DNA of 64,000 nt. Origin: Selaginella moellendorffii. Its lineage: Eukaryota > Streptophyta > Lycopodiopsida > Selaginellales > Selaginellaceae. The position numbers and the translations under genes are program-made. Location of the stretch: positions 622,821-686,820 of the forward strand of contig NW_003314357.1 of assembly GCF_000143415.4 (NCBI RefSeq). The letters are read 5' to 3'. This document shows, in pieces, positions 21,860 to 34,326 of this stretch. Position 1 is the first letter of the stretch, and the number at the start of each line of letters is the position of its first letter. The notes under the pieces were generated by a model that had not been told where the DNA came from, did not search any database, and saw only the letters and a program-made list of their open reading frames with translations.

Positions 21860-24800
21860 CCACCTTTGATATTAATGTTCTAAATGAACAACAACCATTA
21901 GATAGTAGAATATCCTAGAATATCCAAGCATATTCAAATTATATTTAATACCACTTCAAGTTTGCTTAAGTAAACCAATAATAGATCTATGGTGTTTGGT
22001 ATCTTTGGTGATAACACAAAACCTCTACCACAAAGATTAGATGGTGGTAATTTAAACAGATGTAAATATTATTTAAATTACTAATTTTATTTAAAATACC
22101 TGATTAATAAAACTGTTTGCAGCTAAGACCTTAATAGAATATTCTTTAGTATATCAGAATATTATTGTCAACTCCCTTGGCTCATTATTTACTAGCTCCT
22201 TGTATTAGCAAATCATTTTATATAAAGCATAATCCTTGATGGTGATAACTATTTGAGAGAGATGCCATTTTAAGTTCTTTTTTAAACACTACTAAACAAT
22301 ATATACCAAGTTTGGAATAGAATTTCAACACCACCAGTGTTTTATGGTTTCATGAGTAACAAAGTATAAACAAATTGTTGAGGTATTAGAATTGTCTATA
22401 ATGGTGGTATAAAAAAAATGTTAATTAGCTGAGAGAGGAATTACTTTCTCCATTGGGAATAAAGTTTACATGAGCACACAAAAAAATGTATTTAAGTTGA
22501 ACACCATGATGAGCACAAGTGGTTTTGATAGAGTTTAAAAGGTACAAACACTTTATAAAATGCAAATAAATACTATAAGTTTATATGTTTATAGTGGGTT
22601 GGAAGTAATGCTTATAAAAAATACAATTCTAGAACTACAGACTTGGCTGATATAGTGGTTTATTTGTTTTCTACATTTAAGGACTTTAGTTACTTCTCAA
22701 ATAAGGAAGTACTCACATTGATCTCTTTATTAATTCTCTTTCTTTAGTAAATGAGTTTTAAAATACTTGATAAATAATAAATTTTATTAAAATTCACCAT
22801 ATGATATGGCTATCAAAAATAAGTTGCTCCAAATGCGTATCCAATGTGTGGCAACAAGTTAAGCAATAGAAGATAAACTCATACTTAAAAGCATTACAGT
22901 TAAAGGTGGAAGTTAAAAGTCTCAACATTAAACAACAATATTATCATTACAAGTATATAATTCTCAATTATAGAATTGATATTGTAAATAAAAATATTCA
23001 CCATATCACAACAAATTAATTTCCAAGTTGCACTTGCATATACTTCCTGCAATATTATATTTTTAGTGAGTTTTTAATCCCTTACAAACATATGTATTTT
23101 ATCTATTTAATGCTTTTGGGAATGGATCCAAATGTTAAAATTTAGATTCATCACAATATCTTAATATGAGGGTTTCATAAAATTGAGAAAAATTAGATAT
23201 TAGTATTGTATTTGTATTTGAAATTTTGTATATAAAATATTATTTATAAGTTACACATAAAATAAAAAGGGCATTTCTAAAAGTTACTCTGAAATTGATT
23301 TTATAGTAATAATTAAATATTTATTAATACTAATTATTATATTAAAAAATATTTTATTCTGGTGACAAGGAAAAACCTCTATTGATCAAGAAATATTTCC
23401 GCTCATATTTATTTAAATTATTTGTTTGTTAAAAATACTTCTTTAATAAAAATATTGCCACTAAAACATTAAGAAAATATTATTTAGTATACCAGAATAT
23501 TTTAAAAGTTTATTCTTAATGACTCCTTTTCTTGACTTGGTTCTCTCTATTGACAGATTGTACATCACCTAGTAAGCTTCTAATGATTAGTTTCTTTGAA
23601 TTGATCAAGTGTGCCCAATATCTCTATTTGTTTGTTCAGGGGCTATGAGATACCAAAAGCAAATGCTCTTAAACTTTGAAAAAATGTGAAGGTGACATTT
23701 CCAATTTTGAAATTTTATAAGAAAGAAAACTTACTCATTTTAAAAGACTTTTAGCAATACAATTATGTAGCTAAATATGTTTATTAGAAAACAAAAATAC
23801 AAAATAATATTTGTGTTAATAATAATTATAATAATAATACATAATATAGTAATAATATTCACAAGAACAAGGCTAGTGTTTTGCTTTGCAATGTTATTCA
23901 AGAGGATGAGTAAAGCAATTCGTAAAACCAACACAATATAAATCAAATTGGGATGATCTGGAATAGAGGAGTTCCCTCTCGTACACATCAAGCAACCCAT
24001 CCTGTGGATTCCACACACATCTTTTTGAGGGTATTCTCCACAAATCCCTCGGCCTTAAACCTAGAACACTTCATAGGATGTTGCCAAAATTAGATTTCAT
24101 GACCTTGAGTATGTACATATCATTTCCATGCAGCTGCTTGGCTATAAAAGCTTGCTGTTCCTTCCAAACCTCATCTCTTAAAAAGCTCTTGAAATCCCAG
24201 GATGAGTACTAGAATGGTGAAAAGAAAAGCTTTGGATTTTTGGGATCGATACTAGCATCTCCAAATATGTTTGATTCTTGGATCGTTCCAGGCGTTTTGA
24301 CCGATTCTACTCTGGAGGAGCTGTGGATCAATATCAATATGGAGCTATGTTGCACTGTGAGAATATCAAAACAGCAATGGATAGATTTTCCCACTTTTTT
24401 GCAAAAGGAAGTAGTTTATGCACACTGCTGGCTGAGCGTCTCCATGAGCTCCATGACTCACATTCAATGAGTGCCAAGTTTCCAGAGGTTTAAAAAAGCG
24501 AGTAAAAAAGTTTCGTTCACTGCAAGTTGCCATAACATTAAAGTTGTTTTTCTCTTTTTGAAATACCTAGAGCATTTCGTGATTGTGAGATTAAATTGCT
24601 GTTTACATCTAGGTTTGGGCTCTTTGGCATGCTCAAGCCCGATGGCACCCTTGCTGACAATCCACAGCGTCACCAGCTCTCAAGTCCACTCGTTTTTTTT
24701 TTCACAAAGCCAAAAGTACCTCTTTATTTTTTCTAAGTCAAGGGTTAGGTTATAATCTTTCTCGCTTGGATTTTTCTATTGTCAAAGCTCTCGTCAGGTA

Positions 24801-25261
24801 AGCTATGGTCTCTCATGCTCATGCCGCCCCAATGCTTGCCCGCCGAGCTCAAGTGCCCTAGCATGGCAGCCATCACCGAGCTTCACACCTGCGAGCTCCA
24901 ACTCTAGCTCCAGCACATCCAGCACACCACCATGGACACCAAGGCCACGAGCCAGCGCCAGCTTTAGCTCCAGTTCTTCAAGGTGACACTCCAGATCGAG
25001 CCCCAGCACCAGCTGCTTTCGTTCGCCCTGCTCACGGCCACCCTGGTCATCTAGCTCCAACGCCTGCTATCCTCGATCATGCTCGCCACCACCATCCAGC
25101 TCCAGCAGCAGCAGTGTACCATCATCATCATGGTGATGGAGCTCCTCTGGTTGTTCACCACCATCACCATGGTCACCACCATGGTCACCACCATGGAGGA
25201 CGCCACAACCACCACCACCACCACCACCACCATCGCCATCGTCGCGACAGTCACGATGCAG
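21860..25261 (-). repeat. Large repeat unit 1 (inverted orientation)
   Basis: Reverse-complement similarity: 21860-21990 to about 46250-46390, 22000-22860 to 44900-45660, 22860-23030 to 43885-44040. Then 23340-24200 matches the unit flank (31581-32440 directly, 56900-57683 inverted), and 24200-25261 matches the first part of block B. The order arm-flank-block B is the mirror of the right-hand units. Block B breaks off at 25261, directly after the His-rich run, and joins AT-rich sequence of unit 2. The arm is internally rearranged. Confidence 0.75.
24242..24263 (+). pseudogene. 3' end of a tRNA-Ala relic in unit 1
   Basis: GGGATCGATACTAGCATCTCCA corresponds to the T-loop and 3' acceptor strand of the tRNA-Ala(AGC)-like sequence at 32461-32533. 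The 5' two-thirds are missing. Confidence 0.6.
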
Positions 25262-25288
25262 CATATTTTTGTGCACTCCTTTATTTAA
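24805..25288 (+). pseudogene. His-rich membrane protein ORF, copy B1 (truncated)
   Basis: The frame starts MVSHAHAAPMLARRAQ, has a TAG where other copies have Trp (after AQVP), and continues through the Ala/Pro/His region into a run of eight His. After RHRRDSHDAA it leaves block B at 25261 and reads into unrelated sequence, so the transmembrane segment seen in other copies is absent. See the entry at 33155-33912 for the protein as a whole. Confidence 0.65.
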
Positions 25289-25636
25289 GTTCTCTTTATT
25301 AGAAAATCCTTTTATATAGAGCATAATCCTTGATGGTAATAGTTATTTAAGAGAAATTTTATTTTAAATTCTTTTTTGAACAATGCATACCATGTTGAAA
25401 TAAAATTTTCAACACCACAAATGCTTTATAGTTTCATGAGTAATGAAGTATGAAAAAATTGAGGAGGCATTAGAATTATGTATAATGGTTCCAAAAATAA
25501 AATTTTAATTATCTTAAAGAGGAGTTGCCTTCTCTATCAAGAGTAGAGTTACATGAACATATAGAAAAATGCATTCGAAGTGAATACCATGATAAGCACA
25601 ACTGATTGTGCCAGAGTTTAAAAAGTACAAACATTT
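25262..25636 (-). repeat. Remnant of the AT-rich arm of unit 2
   Basis: Reverse complement of about 53240-53610. It joins block B1 on the left and a 10-bp remnant of the gypsy copy-2 LTR on the right, so about 1.1 kb of arm and most of the LTR were deleted. Confidence 0.7.
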
Positions 25637-27801
25637 GGACCTCACATCATCCCCTCCTCTCGGAATAATAGAAGACCATCAGGGTTCTTTTGTAGATGGG
25701 CCGGGATCTGGAGGAACATCAGGAGGAGGCATTGGCAGATCTGTAGGTGGTATTAATTGTTTATGATCTTTTTATACGAAGTGTTTTAATTGTTGCACAT
25801 GCATAATTTTTAGAGGATCGACATATTAGATGTTATGCCAAACCTCATAAACTTGTGGTCCAACTTGCTGCAACACTCAATATGGTCCTTTCCACTGAGT
25901 AAGGACCCCTTTAAATAAACCACATACTGTAAGATGGGGAAAACAGACTAACACCATGTCATCCACTTTGTATTCTGCAAGCGGACGATGATGGGACTTG
26001 TAGCACTATTGTTATCCCACTTGTATGCGGCCTAAGTGTTTAGCAGACTCTACTCGAACAAGTGGAAGAATGTTTGTCAAATACTAATCCCACAACTTAG
26101 CATCGACAGCTTATGACAATTGCGAAGGTAAACCTTGCTTTGTTGGTAATATTAAATCATGACCACATAAAAGTTTATATGGTGAAGCAACAAGAGAACT
26201 CTGCACCCCTGTGACATATGCATACCAAAGAAAAAGCAAATAACCATCCCAATTCGAATGTTAAAAGTTCATGTACTTTGCAATCATCCCTTTGAACGTC
26301 CGAACAAACCGTTCCACCAAACTGTCTAATTATGGATGATAAGCATTTGTGAAAGTGTGGCATATCCCCAACTGAGACGTCAAAATATGAAATGCCTCAA
26401 CTATAAATGCAGGGCTATTGTCTGAAAGAATCCGCTCTGGACAAGAATGCTAGAACACCATTTAATTGAGGAGGAAGTATTCAATAGTAGTTGCAAAGGC
26501 GCTAGCAAGAGCACCAACTTCCACCCAATGAGTTAAGTAATCAAAAGCAATAATAACATATTCATTGCCAATAATTGATTGTAGAAAAGGTCTTATAAGA
26601 TCAAATGCCAGCAACTTAAATAGACGGGAAATTGCAATTGAGTCCAATTGTCTTTCCAAGGCACGAGGGAGAGTATTACGGAATATAGCTATGCATATAC
26701 CGGATAACATCACATTGCATCTCCAACTAATAGAAAGACCTATGCAACTTTTCAATCACACAACGATATCCTATATGCTCATCTAGAACAAGAGAATCAT
26801 GGTAGGCATGGAGAAACCATAGAATAAAGACAGAAGGCACCATCAGCCATAAAGGATCATCAGGATTTGTCCCCACAAAATAAAGAAGGCCATCTTCAAG
26901 GCAATATTGAAAATGTAAATGCTAGAATGACAAGTTATCAGTAAGTGATGCAAGATTCTTAAACCCATCTCAAAGCATTTGAATCCACAGCTCAATCTTT
27001 TGAGCCTCGCAAACCTCATCAAAAGAAGGTAAATCTTGTTCTGCACCTTGTGGATATTGAATGTCAAGTATAGCAATTGCCAACGGCACAAAATCCTTGT
27101 CTAGAAAATTCACAGATGCTAGAACAACAGGCTTGTTAAAAACATGAGAAGAAAGAGAAGAAGGAAGAAGAGCTCAAGAAAAGGCATCAACATTAGTCAT
27201 AGAACTCCCTAGGTGATGAACAACATCAAAATCAAATATCTGAAGCTTCAAAGCCCACCGAGTAGTATGATTAATAGGTTCTTCTACTTCAATAAAGAAG
27301 TAATGGCAGCATAATCACCTTCAAGTAACATCCGAGAACCATGTAGATATGCATGAAGTTTCTCAAAACCCTAGATTGCTGTTAAACACTCTTTCTCTGT
27401 CATGGAGTAGTTCACCTCCGCTAGTTGTAATGTACGGCTTATATACAATGGGATGGCGTTGACCAAGCACACTCAGGCTTTTTTGTATCAACACACTTCT
27501 AAGACTAATATAAAAAATATCCACATGCAAAATAAAAGGTCGAGTGTAGTCAGGATATACCAAAACTAGAGGAGTCGTCAATATCTCTTTGAGATCCACA
27601 AATGCTTGCTCACAATCCGAAGACCAGATGAAAGATGACATTGATGACTTCAGTAACGCTCGCAATAGTGCAGTGCAATCAGAAAGATGATCCACAAAAC
27701 GACCGGGATACTGCACCTTGCCCAGGAAGCATTACATATCATTCACACACTTTGGAGTAGGGAACTTTAGAATAGCCACAAGTTTGTCATGATCAACTTA
27801 C

Positions 27802-28937
27802 TGTAAGCCACAAATTTTTCCTTTCCAATTTGCCAGCTTACCTCGTCTATCCGTCCAACACTGCCTTGGCTTTTGCTAAGTTCCCTCACCAAGGTTCTCG
27901 CCTATGGTACCAGATCCTACTTGGTTTCAGCTACTCACTACACGAGCAACGGAGTGTTAGCCATCCTTCCACGGATTCCCAAATCACTCCCAATCCCCCT
28001 CCCCGGGTTAGACTGGACTTAAGGTTCGGCTACACTCCCCGCAAGCACAAGCAGCCAAGCACACCAAGCTTCCAGGTTCCTAATGTCCCTTGGTACCACA
28101 AGACTTGATCATGGGACCCTCTAAATCCCAAGTCTTGAGTGCAACACTTGCTTCGGGATGCCGGGGCGAAACACCGTGGCCTAGCGGCCCGGTATGGGTA
28201 CCTCTCGCCCCCCACTTCCATCCCGAAGGAAGGCCCAAGCCCCTAGGAAGGGCGAGGACCAATGAGCCGCATGGTACTCAAGTGGGGCACCACTCCACAT
28301 GAGCTAGGAGCACCACAATCGGTTTCCCTTTCGGGAGTGGGAGCTGCTCTTGAGCACTTCCTTGGATGGCCCCTCCGGCACCAGCCAAGTCCATGCTCAC
28401 TCCCACCCAAGGCCCCTCGGTCCCAGTCTCAACCTCAAGTCAGTTTGGAAGCCCAACTGGAGAGTCCCTTCAAAACTGGTTCCTGGACCTCACTATCCCT
28501 ACTATACTTTTGGAACCCCCTGCAGCCCCCCCCCCCTGGGAGACGCACGCTTTGGGCTTTCACCCTTTGACCCGTATTAGTATTTGGACTTAGTCTCTGG
28601 CTCGATCTCGGACCCGATTTCGGATTCGGGTTCGGACTCGATCACGGACTCGATCTCGGACCCGATCTCGGACCCGACCTCGGACTCGACCTCGGACTCG
28701 GTCTCGGACCCGATTTCGGATCTCGGACTCCGTCTCGAACTCGGTCTCGAACTCGGACTCGAACTCGGTCCCCGAGTTAGTCTCGGACTCGATTCCGGAC
28801 TCTATCTCGAACTCGGTCCTAGAGTCGGTCTTGGACTCGATCCTCGACTTGGTCCCATCCAATGAACTCTTTGTCATTTCGGTCAAGCTTTTGGGGATCC
28901 TTTAGCCTACGACATCTTGGGGAGTCGGTTCCTTACA
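27802..28937 (+). repeat. Solo LTR, 1136 bp, with perfect 5-bp target duplication
   Basis: Bounded by TGTAAGCC and TTCCTTACA (TG...CA ends with a 6-bp inverted repeat) and flanked by CTTAC at 27797-27801 and again at 28938-28942. Removing LTR and one CTTAC restores the gypsy copy-2 frame between HISREGL and QVDHDKL, so the empty site is known from the other copies. No internal retroelement sequence remains, as expected after LTR-LTR recombination. The strand shown is arbitrary. A partial copy opens the window at 1-735. Confidence 0.88.
28590..28860. repeat. Degenerate hexanucleotide repeat (CTCGGA/CTCGAA) inside the solo LTR
   Basis: About 270 bp consist of variants of CTCGGAC(C/T)CGAT and CTCGAACTCGGT, a 6- or 12-bp period. 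It reads as Asp/Ser-rich on one strand and Arg/Glu-rich on the other, but this is low-complexity and not evidence for a protein. It lies in the part of the LTR not visible in the 1-735 copy. Confidence 0.75.
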
Positions 28938-30299
28938 CTTACAAACCCTCACGAGAAATATGGTACCCAAGATAAGTCGTGTCTTTGGACCCAAACACGC
29001 ACTTCGACCATTTCAGCTTTAAACCAACATCCCATAGTTGATCCAACACTTTACAAATATCATGAATGTGCTCCTTCCACGTCCCCTCCAAGTGGATCAA
29101 GACATCATCAATGAAGTCAGCAGTCACCTTCGGCATATCGCAAAGAACTTCATCCATCATCTACTAGAAAGTTGTTGGAGTATTGTTCAAACCAAACAGC
29201 ATCACCAAAAACTCATACAAACCAAATGTTGTACAAAAAGTAGTCTTAGGAATATCTTCTTCAGCCATCAGTACTTGCCAACCCCCAGAAGCAAGATCTA
29301 GCTTGGTGAACCAACAACTTCGCACCAAACGATCCAAGAGATCAACAGTGTGAGGAAGAAGATACACATATAGGATCGTCACTTCATTTAACGGATAATA
29401 GTCGATGCAGAAACGAATACTCTCATTAGACTTTGTTATAAGATGAGGTTCACATGCCCAAGAACTCCGCAACATCTGAATAACACCCTTCTCCAACATC
29501 TTCTTGATGTTTGCATGTAAAAATCTTGATCTCTTTGGGTGACCGACGACAAACAACAACCTTGATTGGACAAGCATCCCCAGTTGGAATCAGATGATAT
29601 GTGGCAATCTTGGCCTTAAATAATAGGTCAAATTCAAAGAGATCAGAATACTCCTTCATGAGCCGGTCAACTGTTGCAACACAAAGATTGTCAGAGGGAT
29701 CGGAAAAGAGAAGAGCAAAACAAGATAGAAATATAGGAAGAAATAGTGGGGGAACAAAAGAAATGGAAGCAAAAGTAGAAGTAAAGGGATAAAGAGTACA
29801 GAAGTTAGAGGAATGGATGAAATATAAAGAAATATAAAACAAGGGGGAGAAGCCTTAAAGTCACACTTGGCATGATTGCGCTACAACCAATCTATACCAA
29901 GGATGAAGTCAAAAGCTTGATTTGGCACCACCCACAATGATTGCAACCCAAGTTCAAGATTGCCCACACGCACAACTAGGTTCACCTCATCCCGTGCATA
30001 TGCATATGTATGGCCGTTGCCATAAACAATGAAAACTAGCTCCACTGCATAACATGTGGCAACAAGTCAAACAATAGAAGATAAACTTGAACATATATCA
30101 ACCAACACAGAGAGAATAATAGGAGACTGCTTGTTATAAAAATAAGCTTGGAAAGTAAATACTGGATGAATTGGTGCCGAGTGAACCTCTTGATGATACT
30201 TCCGAAAGAAATATGGAGGGGTCACTAACTTATTCAAGGTCCCTCCATTACTCGCGCAACTCCTTGTTTCCCAGATGCATCTTAGTGTCCAAACCTTAT

Positions 30300-31185
30300 A
30301 CTGTAGCAGCACCAACAAGATGTTGTTGACGGCAAGGTGTCCACTCAGGAAATGGTGATCACTAATTTGGAAAACACCGACAATGCCGATAAGTGTGACC
30401 AACTTCATCACATGCCCAACAACAAATATCACGGCCACAACCACGGCCTCACCCTTGTCCTTGGATTTGAGTAGTAGCATTATCAACTTCCATTGGAACA
30501 GGGCCATCACCCACAGGAAGTGGAGCTAAAGGATGTGAAGTGAGAAGTGGAAGAGGCGACGTTTTATAATGTTGTGCCAAGCGAAGAGCATTATCAAGGG
30601 TGGCGGGAGCAAGTGCATGCATAAGTCTGACAAGATATTGATGAAGTGCTGGTCACAACATTCCTAACTTGATCCGCTTCAACATATTTGGCTCCGCACG
30701 AAGCAAGAGGCTTCGGAAACGAATGCTAAATTGCATCACCAACTCAGATGGCCCTTGACAAAGACGATGCAATTGTTGGAAAGTATCATCACAATCGTCA
30801 GCATGTTCGAATGCGTGTTTAAAGACATCTAAGAGAATATTCCAATCCCCACAAGTGGTTGCGTTCAAACTATTATACCACTGCAATGCCATCCCTTAGA
30901 GACATGTGGAAAACTCACGCAAACGTCAAACATCATCCCAAGAATGATATATGGCAATCACCGTGAAGTGATCGAACCAATGGTACACATCATCCCCAGG
31001 ATTCCCGTAAAAGAACTCCAGCTGAACATAAGGATTGGCACTAAGAACAGGAGGAGTTGTACTACGCGCCGTGAATGCTGCCATCAACTGAGTTTGGCTG
31101 TTCAATTGCAATCACATAGCATTAAGCAATTGTACCAACTGCTGCTTCAAAGTCAAAAGAGGAGGAGATTGTTAATCTGCCATGA
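30300..31185 (-). pseudogene. Gag of gypsy copy 2 with CCHC zinc knuckle
   Basis: The minus strand from an ATG at about 31184 reads MAD then a stop. The central gag domain is recognisable (MALQWYNSLNATTCGDWNILL, then FRSLLLRAEP), followed near 30390-30450 by CWACDEVGHTYRHC, a perfect CX2CX4HX4C zinc knuckle for RNA binding. At least four stops interrupt the frame. Copies 1, 3 and 4 have lost this region, so copy 2 is the only source of gag for the family in this window. Confidence 0.8.
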
Positions 31186-31404
31186 AGATGAACGAAAAGG
31201 AAAAAGAAAAAAAGTAGAGATGAAAAAAGGCTAGAAGGAAAGGGAGATCTAGACAATGCAAAAAGCTGAATCTTGAAAAAAAAGAATAAAAGAAAAGAAA
31301 TGGAAAAAGTTAGATTTAGATGATGCAAAAGTTATGTATAAACCAAAAATCCCAAATTTGAACACTCTTTAAGGATAATCAAAGGTGCCCCTCATCTCCA
31401 TTAG

Positions 31405-31580
31405 TGTGAGTGCATGAAATATAAAAAGGGAATATAGAAAATGTGCATATTAATTAACCCAAAAACCCTAGTTTATATACAAGAGCGAGTGGTCTAGATT
31501 GAAACCAATCTGACAGCTACCAAAATCCCATTATGCTAATATTAGTATAGGGCATCGTAGCCGTACGCTTGGACCTCACA
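31405..31580 (-). repeat. 5' LTR of gypsy copy 2 (176 bp)
   Basis: Minus strand TGTGAGGTCC ... GCACTCACA. The same 176-bp length is found for the LTRs at 38823-38998 and 51951-52126. A TATA-like TATATAAAC and a conserved CTAGGGTTTTTGGG lie inside. The adjoining minus-strand sequence AATGGAGATGAGG is the eroded primer-binding site. Confidence 0.85.
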
Positions 31581-32460
31581 AGATCTAGATATTATTTAAA
31601 TTACTATTTTGTTTAAAATACCTGTTTGCCACTAAAACATTAAGAAAATATTCTTTAGTGTACCAAAATATTTTTAAAATATTCTTAATGACTCCTTTTG
31701 TTGACTTGGCTCTCTTTATTACCAGATCCACTTGAAAGTACATTAAGTTGTACATTCTTGAGGTCAATAGGAAGGCATTGATTTCCTTGCTACAACTTAC
31801 AAGTTCTAAAGGCATTAGTTTGGTTTTTATACAAGATCCAGGTAGGCAACATGCTTAGAATACAAGAAATGGAGAGAGGCCACCTTGAAACAAAATCCAT
31901 CACCTAGTAAGCTTTTAATAATTAGTTTTTTTGAATTGATCAAGCGTGCCCAATATCTCTATTTGTTTGTTCAGAGGCTATGAGAGACCAAACTCAAATG
32001 CATTTAAACTTTGAAAGAATGTAAAGGTAACGTTTCCAATTTTGAAATTTTGTAAGAAAAAAAAGTTACTCATTTTAAAAGACTTTTAGCTATACAATTA
32101 TGTAGCTAAATATGTTTACTAGCAAACCAAAATACCAAATAATATTAGTGTTTATACAATTTAATTGCTACTGAAGATCATACAATTGATTTATATTGTG
32201 TTGGTTTTACCAATTGCTTTACTCATCCTCTTGAATAACACTCTCTTTTTGTCCTCCTCTTGTGAATACTATTACTATTATTATAAGCATTAGTAACATT
32301 CTTCATAGATGCTTTCCTATAGAAACCTGCTGGAGATGATGGTCTTTCCAAAGCTCATCACTCAAAAGGCTCTTGAAATGCAACAAAAGATGCCAGAATC
32401 TCCAAGGATGAGTATTAGAATGGTGAAGAGAAAAGATTAGCATTTTTGTTTCTTTGCTAA

Positions 32461-32533
32461 GGGGATGTAGGTCAGATGGTAGAGCACTCGCTTAGCATGC
32501 GAGAGGCACCGGGATCGATACCCAGCATCTTGG
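32461..32533 (+). tRNA. tRNA-Ala(AGC)-like sequence, degenerate
   Basis: GGGGATGTAG(g)TCAGATGG and the anticodon arm CTCGC-TTAGCAT-GCGAG (anticodon AGC at 32494-32496) match plant tRNA-Ala. Defects: the D-stem has G for C (GGTC), the T-stem has a C-A mismatch, and the acceptor 3' strand ends CATCTTG instead of CATCTCC because a short deletion joins it to downstream sequence. Units 1 and 4 keep the correct 3' end (GCATCTCCA) but have lost the 5' part, so the ancestral unit carried a full tRNA gene. The A and B boxes look largely intact, so transcription is possible, but a functional tRNA is unlikely. Confidence 0.65.
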
Positions 32534-32838
32534 ATTGTTCCAGGCGTTTTGAGCGATTTTACTGGTGTTGACCTTTAGGGGAGCTATGGATGGATGTTGC
32601 ACTGTGAGACCATCAAAACAGCAATGGATAGACATTTAATTTGTGTTTCTTTTTCCCACTTTTTTTCAAAAGGAAGTAGTTTGTGCACGTTAATGGTTTG
32701 TGTCTCCATGAGCTCCATGACTTGCATTTAATGAGTGCCAAGTTTCCAGAGGTTTGAAAAGCAAGTAAAAAAGTTTCGTTCAGATTGAGCCTAAAAAGGA
32801 GTTGCCATCAAATTAAAGTTGTTTTCTCTTTTGGAAAT

Positions 32839-32978
32839 ATTTGTACCTAGAGCATTTCGTGATTGTGAGAGTAAATCGCTGTTCACATATAGGCTTGGGC
32901 TCTCTAGCATTTGTACCTAGAGCATTTCGTGATTGTGAGATTAAATCGCTGTTCCATCTAGGTTTGGGCTCTTTGGCA
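32839..32978. repeat. 70-bp tandem duplication in block B2
   Basis: ATTTGTACCTAGAGCATTTC begins at 32839 and again at 32909, with few differences between the two copies. Units 1 and 4 have one copy. Confidence 0.8.
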
Positions 32979-33154
32979 TGCTCAAGCCCGATGGCACCCT
33001 TGCTGACAATCCACAGCGTCACCAGCTCTTGAGTCCACTCGTTTTTTTTTTCCACAAAGCCAAAAGTACCTCTTTATTTTTTCTAAGTCAAGGGTTAGGT
33101 TATAATCTTTCTCGCTTGGATTTTTCTATTGTCGAAGCTCTCGTCAGGTAAGCT

Positions 33155-33912
33155 ATGGTCTCTCGCGCTCACGCCGCCCCAATGCTTGCCCGCCGAGCTC
33201 AAGCGCCCTGGCATGGCGGCCATCACCGAGCTTCACGCCCGCGAGCTCCAGCTCTAGCTCCAGCACATCCAGCACACCACCATGGACACCAAGGCCACGA
33301 GCCAGCGCCAGCTTTAGCTCCAGTTCTTCAAGGTGACGCTCCAGATTGAGCCCCAGCGCCAGCTGCTTTCGTTCACCCTGCTCACGGCCACCCTGCTCAT
33401 CTAGCTCCAGCGCCTGCTATCCTCGATCATGCTCGCCACCACCATCCAGCTCCAGCAGCAGCAGTGTACCATCATCATCACGGTGATGGAGCTCCTCTGG
33501 TTGTTCACCACCATCACCATGGTCACCACCATGGAGGACGCCACAACCACCACCACCACCCCCACCACCATCGTCGTGACGGTCACGACGCAGCAGTGGC
33601 CACACCAACACCCGCAGCAGTAGTTACAGTGGTTCGGAGGACGCCGTGGTCGCTGCTCCAGTTTCTTCTCTGGGTTTTGGTTGCGATCTTGGTGCTGCTC
33701 GCGTGCTTTTTGCTCGTGCGATGGATGTTATCTCGAAGGAAGCAGCGCAGTAATGTGATCTTTCAGGATCCCGGGTGGCAGATCGAAGTTGTGGTGGACG
33801 ATCCTCCGACTGAGAAGAAACAGCTGGAAGCTCACACTCGTGGTTTGCACAGCAATGGCACTCTAGGATTCTCCTCAAAGTGTCCTGCCAACACTGGCAG
33901 TGACGTGTAACT
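33155..33912 (+). pseudogene. Histidine-rich single-pass membrane protein ORF, copy B2
   Basis: I do not recognise the protein. Comparing copies, the ancestral frame is about 250 residues: MVSRAHAAPMLARRAQ, then an Ala/Pro/His-rich region with AHPAHHHGHQGHEPAPA, a stretch of His/Gly (HHHHHGHHHGGRHN plus a CAC-encoded run of 4-11 His), a short loop, one strong transmembrane segment (LLQFLLWVLVAILVLLACFLLV), a basic stop-transfer RWMLSRRKQR and a cytosolic tail of ~60 residues (DPGWQIEVVVDDPPTEKK). His runs suggest metal binding (inference). In this copy TGA replaces an Arg codon at 33347-33349, splitting the frame; 33464-33910 stays open. The ORF lies just after a potential donor TCAG|GTAAGC, so the first exon may begin further upstream. 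Confidence 0.6.
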
Positions 33913-34111
33913 CAGCACAGTGCATGCGTTGTCACATGGAAGATTGTGTACAAAAAATCTTCAAGGAGATGAAGTTGCAGAGCAAGAAGACAGCAGGCTC
34001 TTTCTCACGGACAGTGAAGATCACATAACCAGACTTGGAAGTTATTGCACAGCTGGCTCGGAACATGGACTGGAAAATAGAGCAAGAACCTACCAAGTTT
34101 CGATTTGACTG
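33912..34111 (+). pseudogene. Unidentified captured exon, copy B2
   Basis: Similar to the intact frame at 63546-63770 (CMRCHMEDCVQTIFKEMKLQ ... LPDLEVIAQLARNMDWKIEQ). Here a 12-bp deletion removes KGQL codons in frame but creates TAA at the join, so the reading stops halfway. The family is unknown to me. It may be the next exon after the His-rich ORF, since CTCAG precedes it. Confidence 0.45.
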
Positions 34112-34326
34112 AGCTATCCTCTAGAGGCAGACGTTAGTGCACCTCCAAAGGCCAGAGAAGTTGCTTGAGACGAAAGGTTTGAGAAAAGGTAACGTACTAC
34201 TTTTGCTCTCTGTTCTTGCAGGCGCTCAAATCTCAATTTCGATGAGAAGAAGCAGTGCAGGGCATAGCAGCCAGATAAGTTTCTCCAGAGTCAAGCCGGG
34301 AATCAAGGAAGTGCAATTGTGAAAGT

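Larger units (their letters stand above)
25637..31580 (-). mobile_element. Ty3/gypsy retrotransposon copy 2, interrupted by a solo LTR
   Basis: The most complete copy of this family. On the minus strand it has a 5' LTR (31405-31580), primer site, gag with a zinc knuckle (30300-31180), protease remnant, reverse transcriptase (28943-29577, FIDDVLIH), RNase H (27363-27716 onward), integrase (HHCC and core, about 25900-27100), a polypurine tract (25647-25663) and 10 bp of 3' LTR (25637-25646). A solo LTR splits the pol region. Numerous stops make it inactive. AGAT at 31581-31584 is the complement of the ATCT beside copy 4, so both occupy the same original site. There is no chromodomain, the LTRs are only 176 bp, and the target duplication is 4 bp; the lineage within Ty3/gypsy is undetermined. 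Confidence 0.88.

Noticed and set aside
28584-28886. Asp/Ser-rich and Arg/Glu-rich open frames in the solo LTR
   Set aside because: Low-complexity translation of a hexanucleotide repeat; no start context or homology.
32461-32533. Functional tRNA-Ala gene
   Set aside because: Acceptor, D- and T-stems all carry mismatches; treated as a relic.
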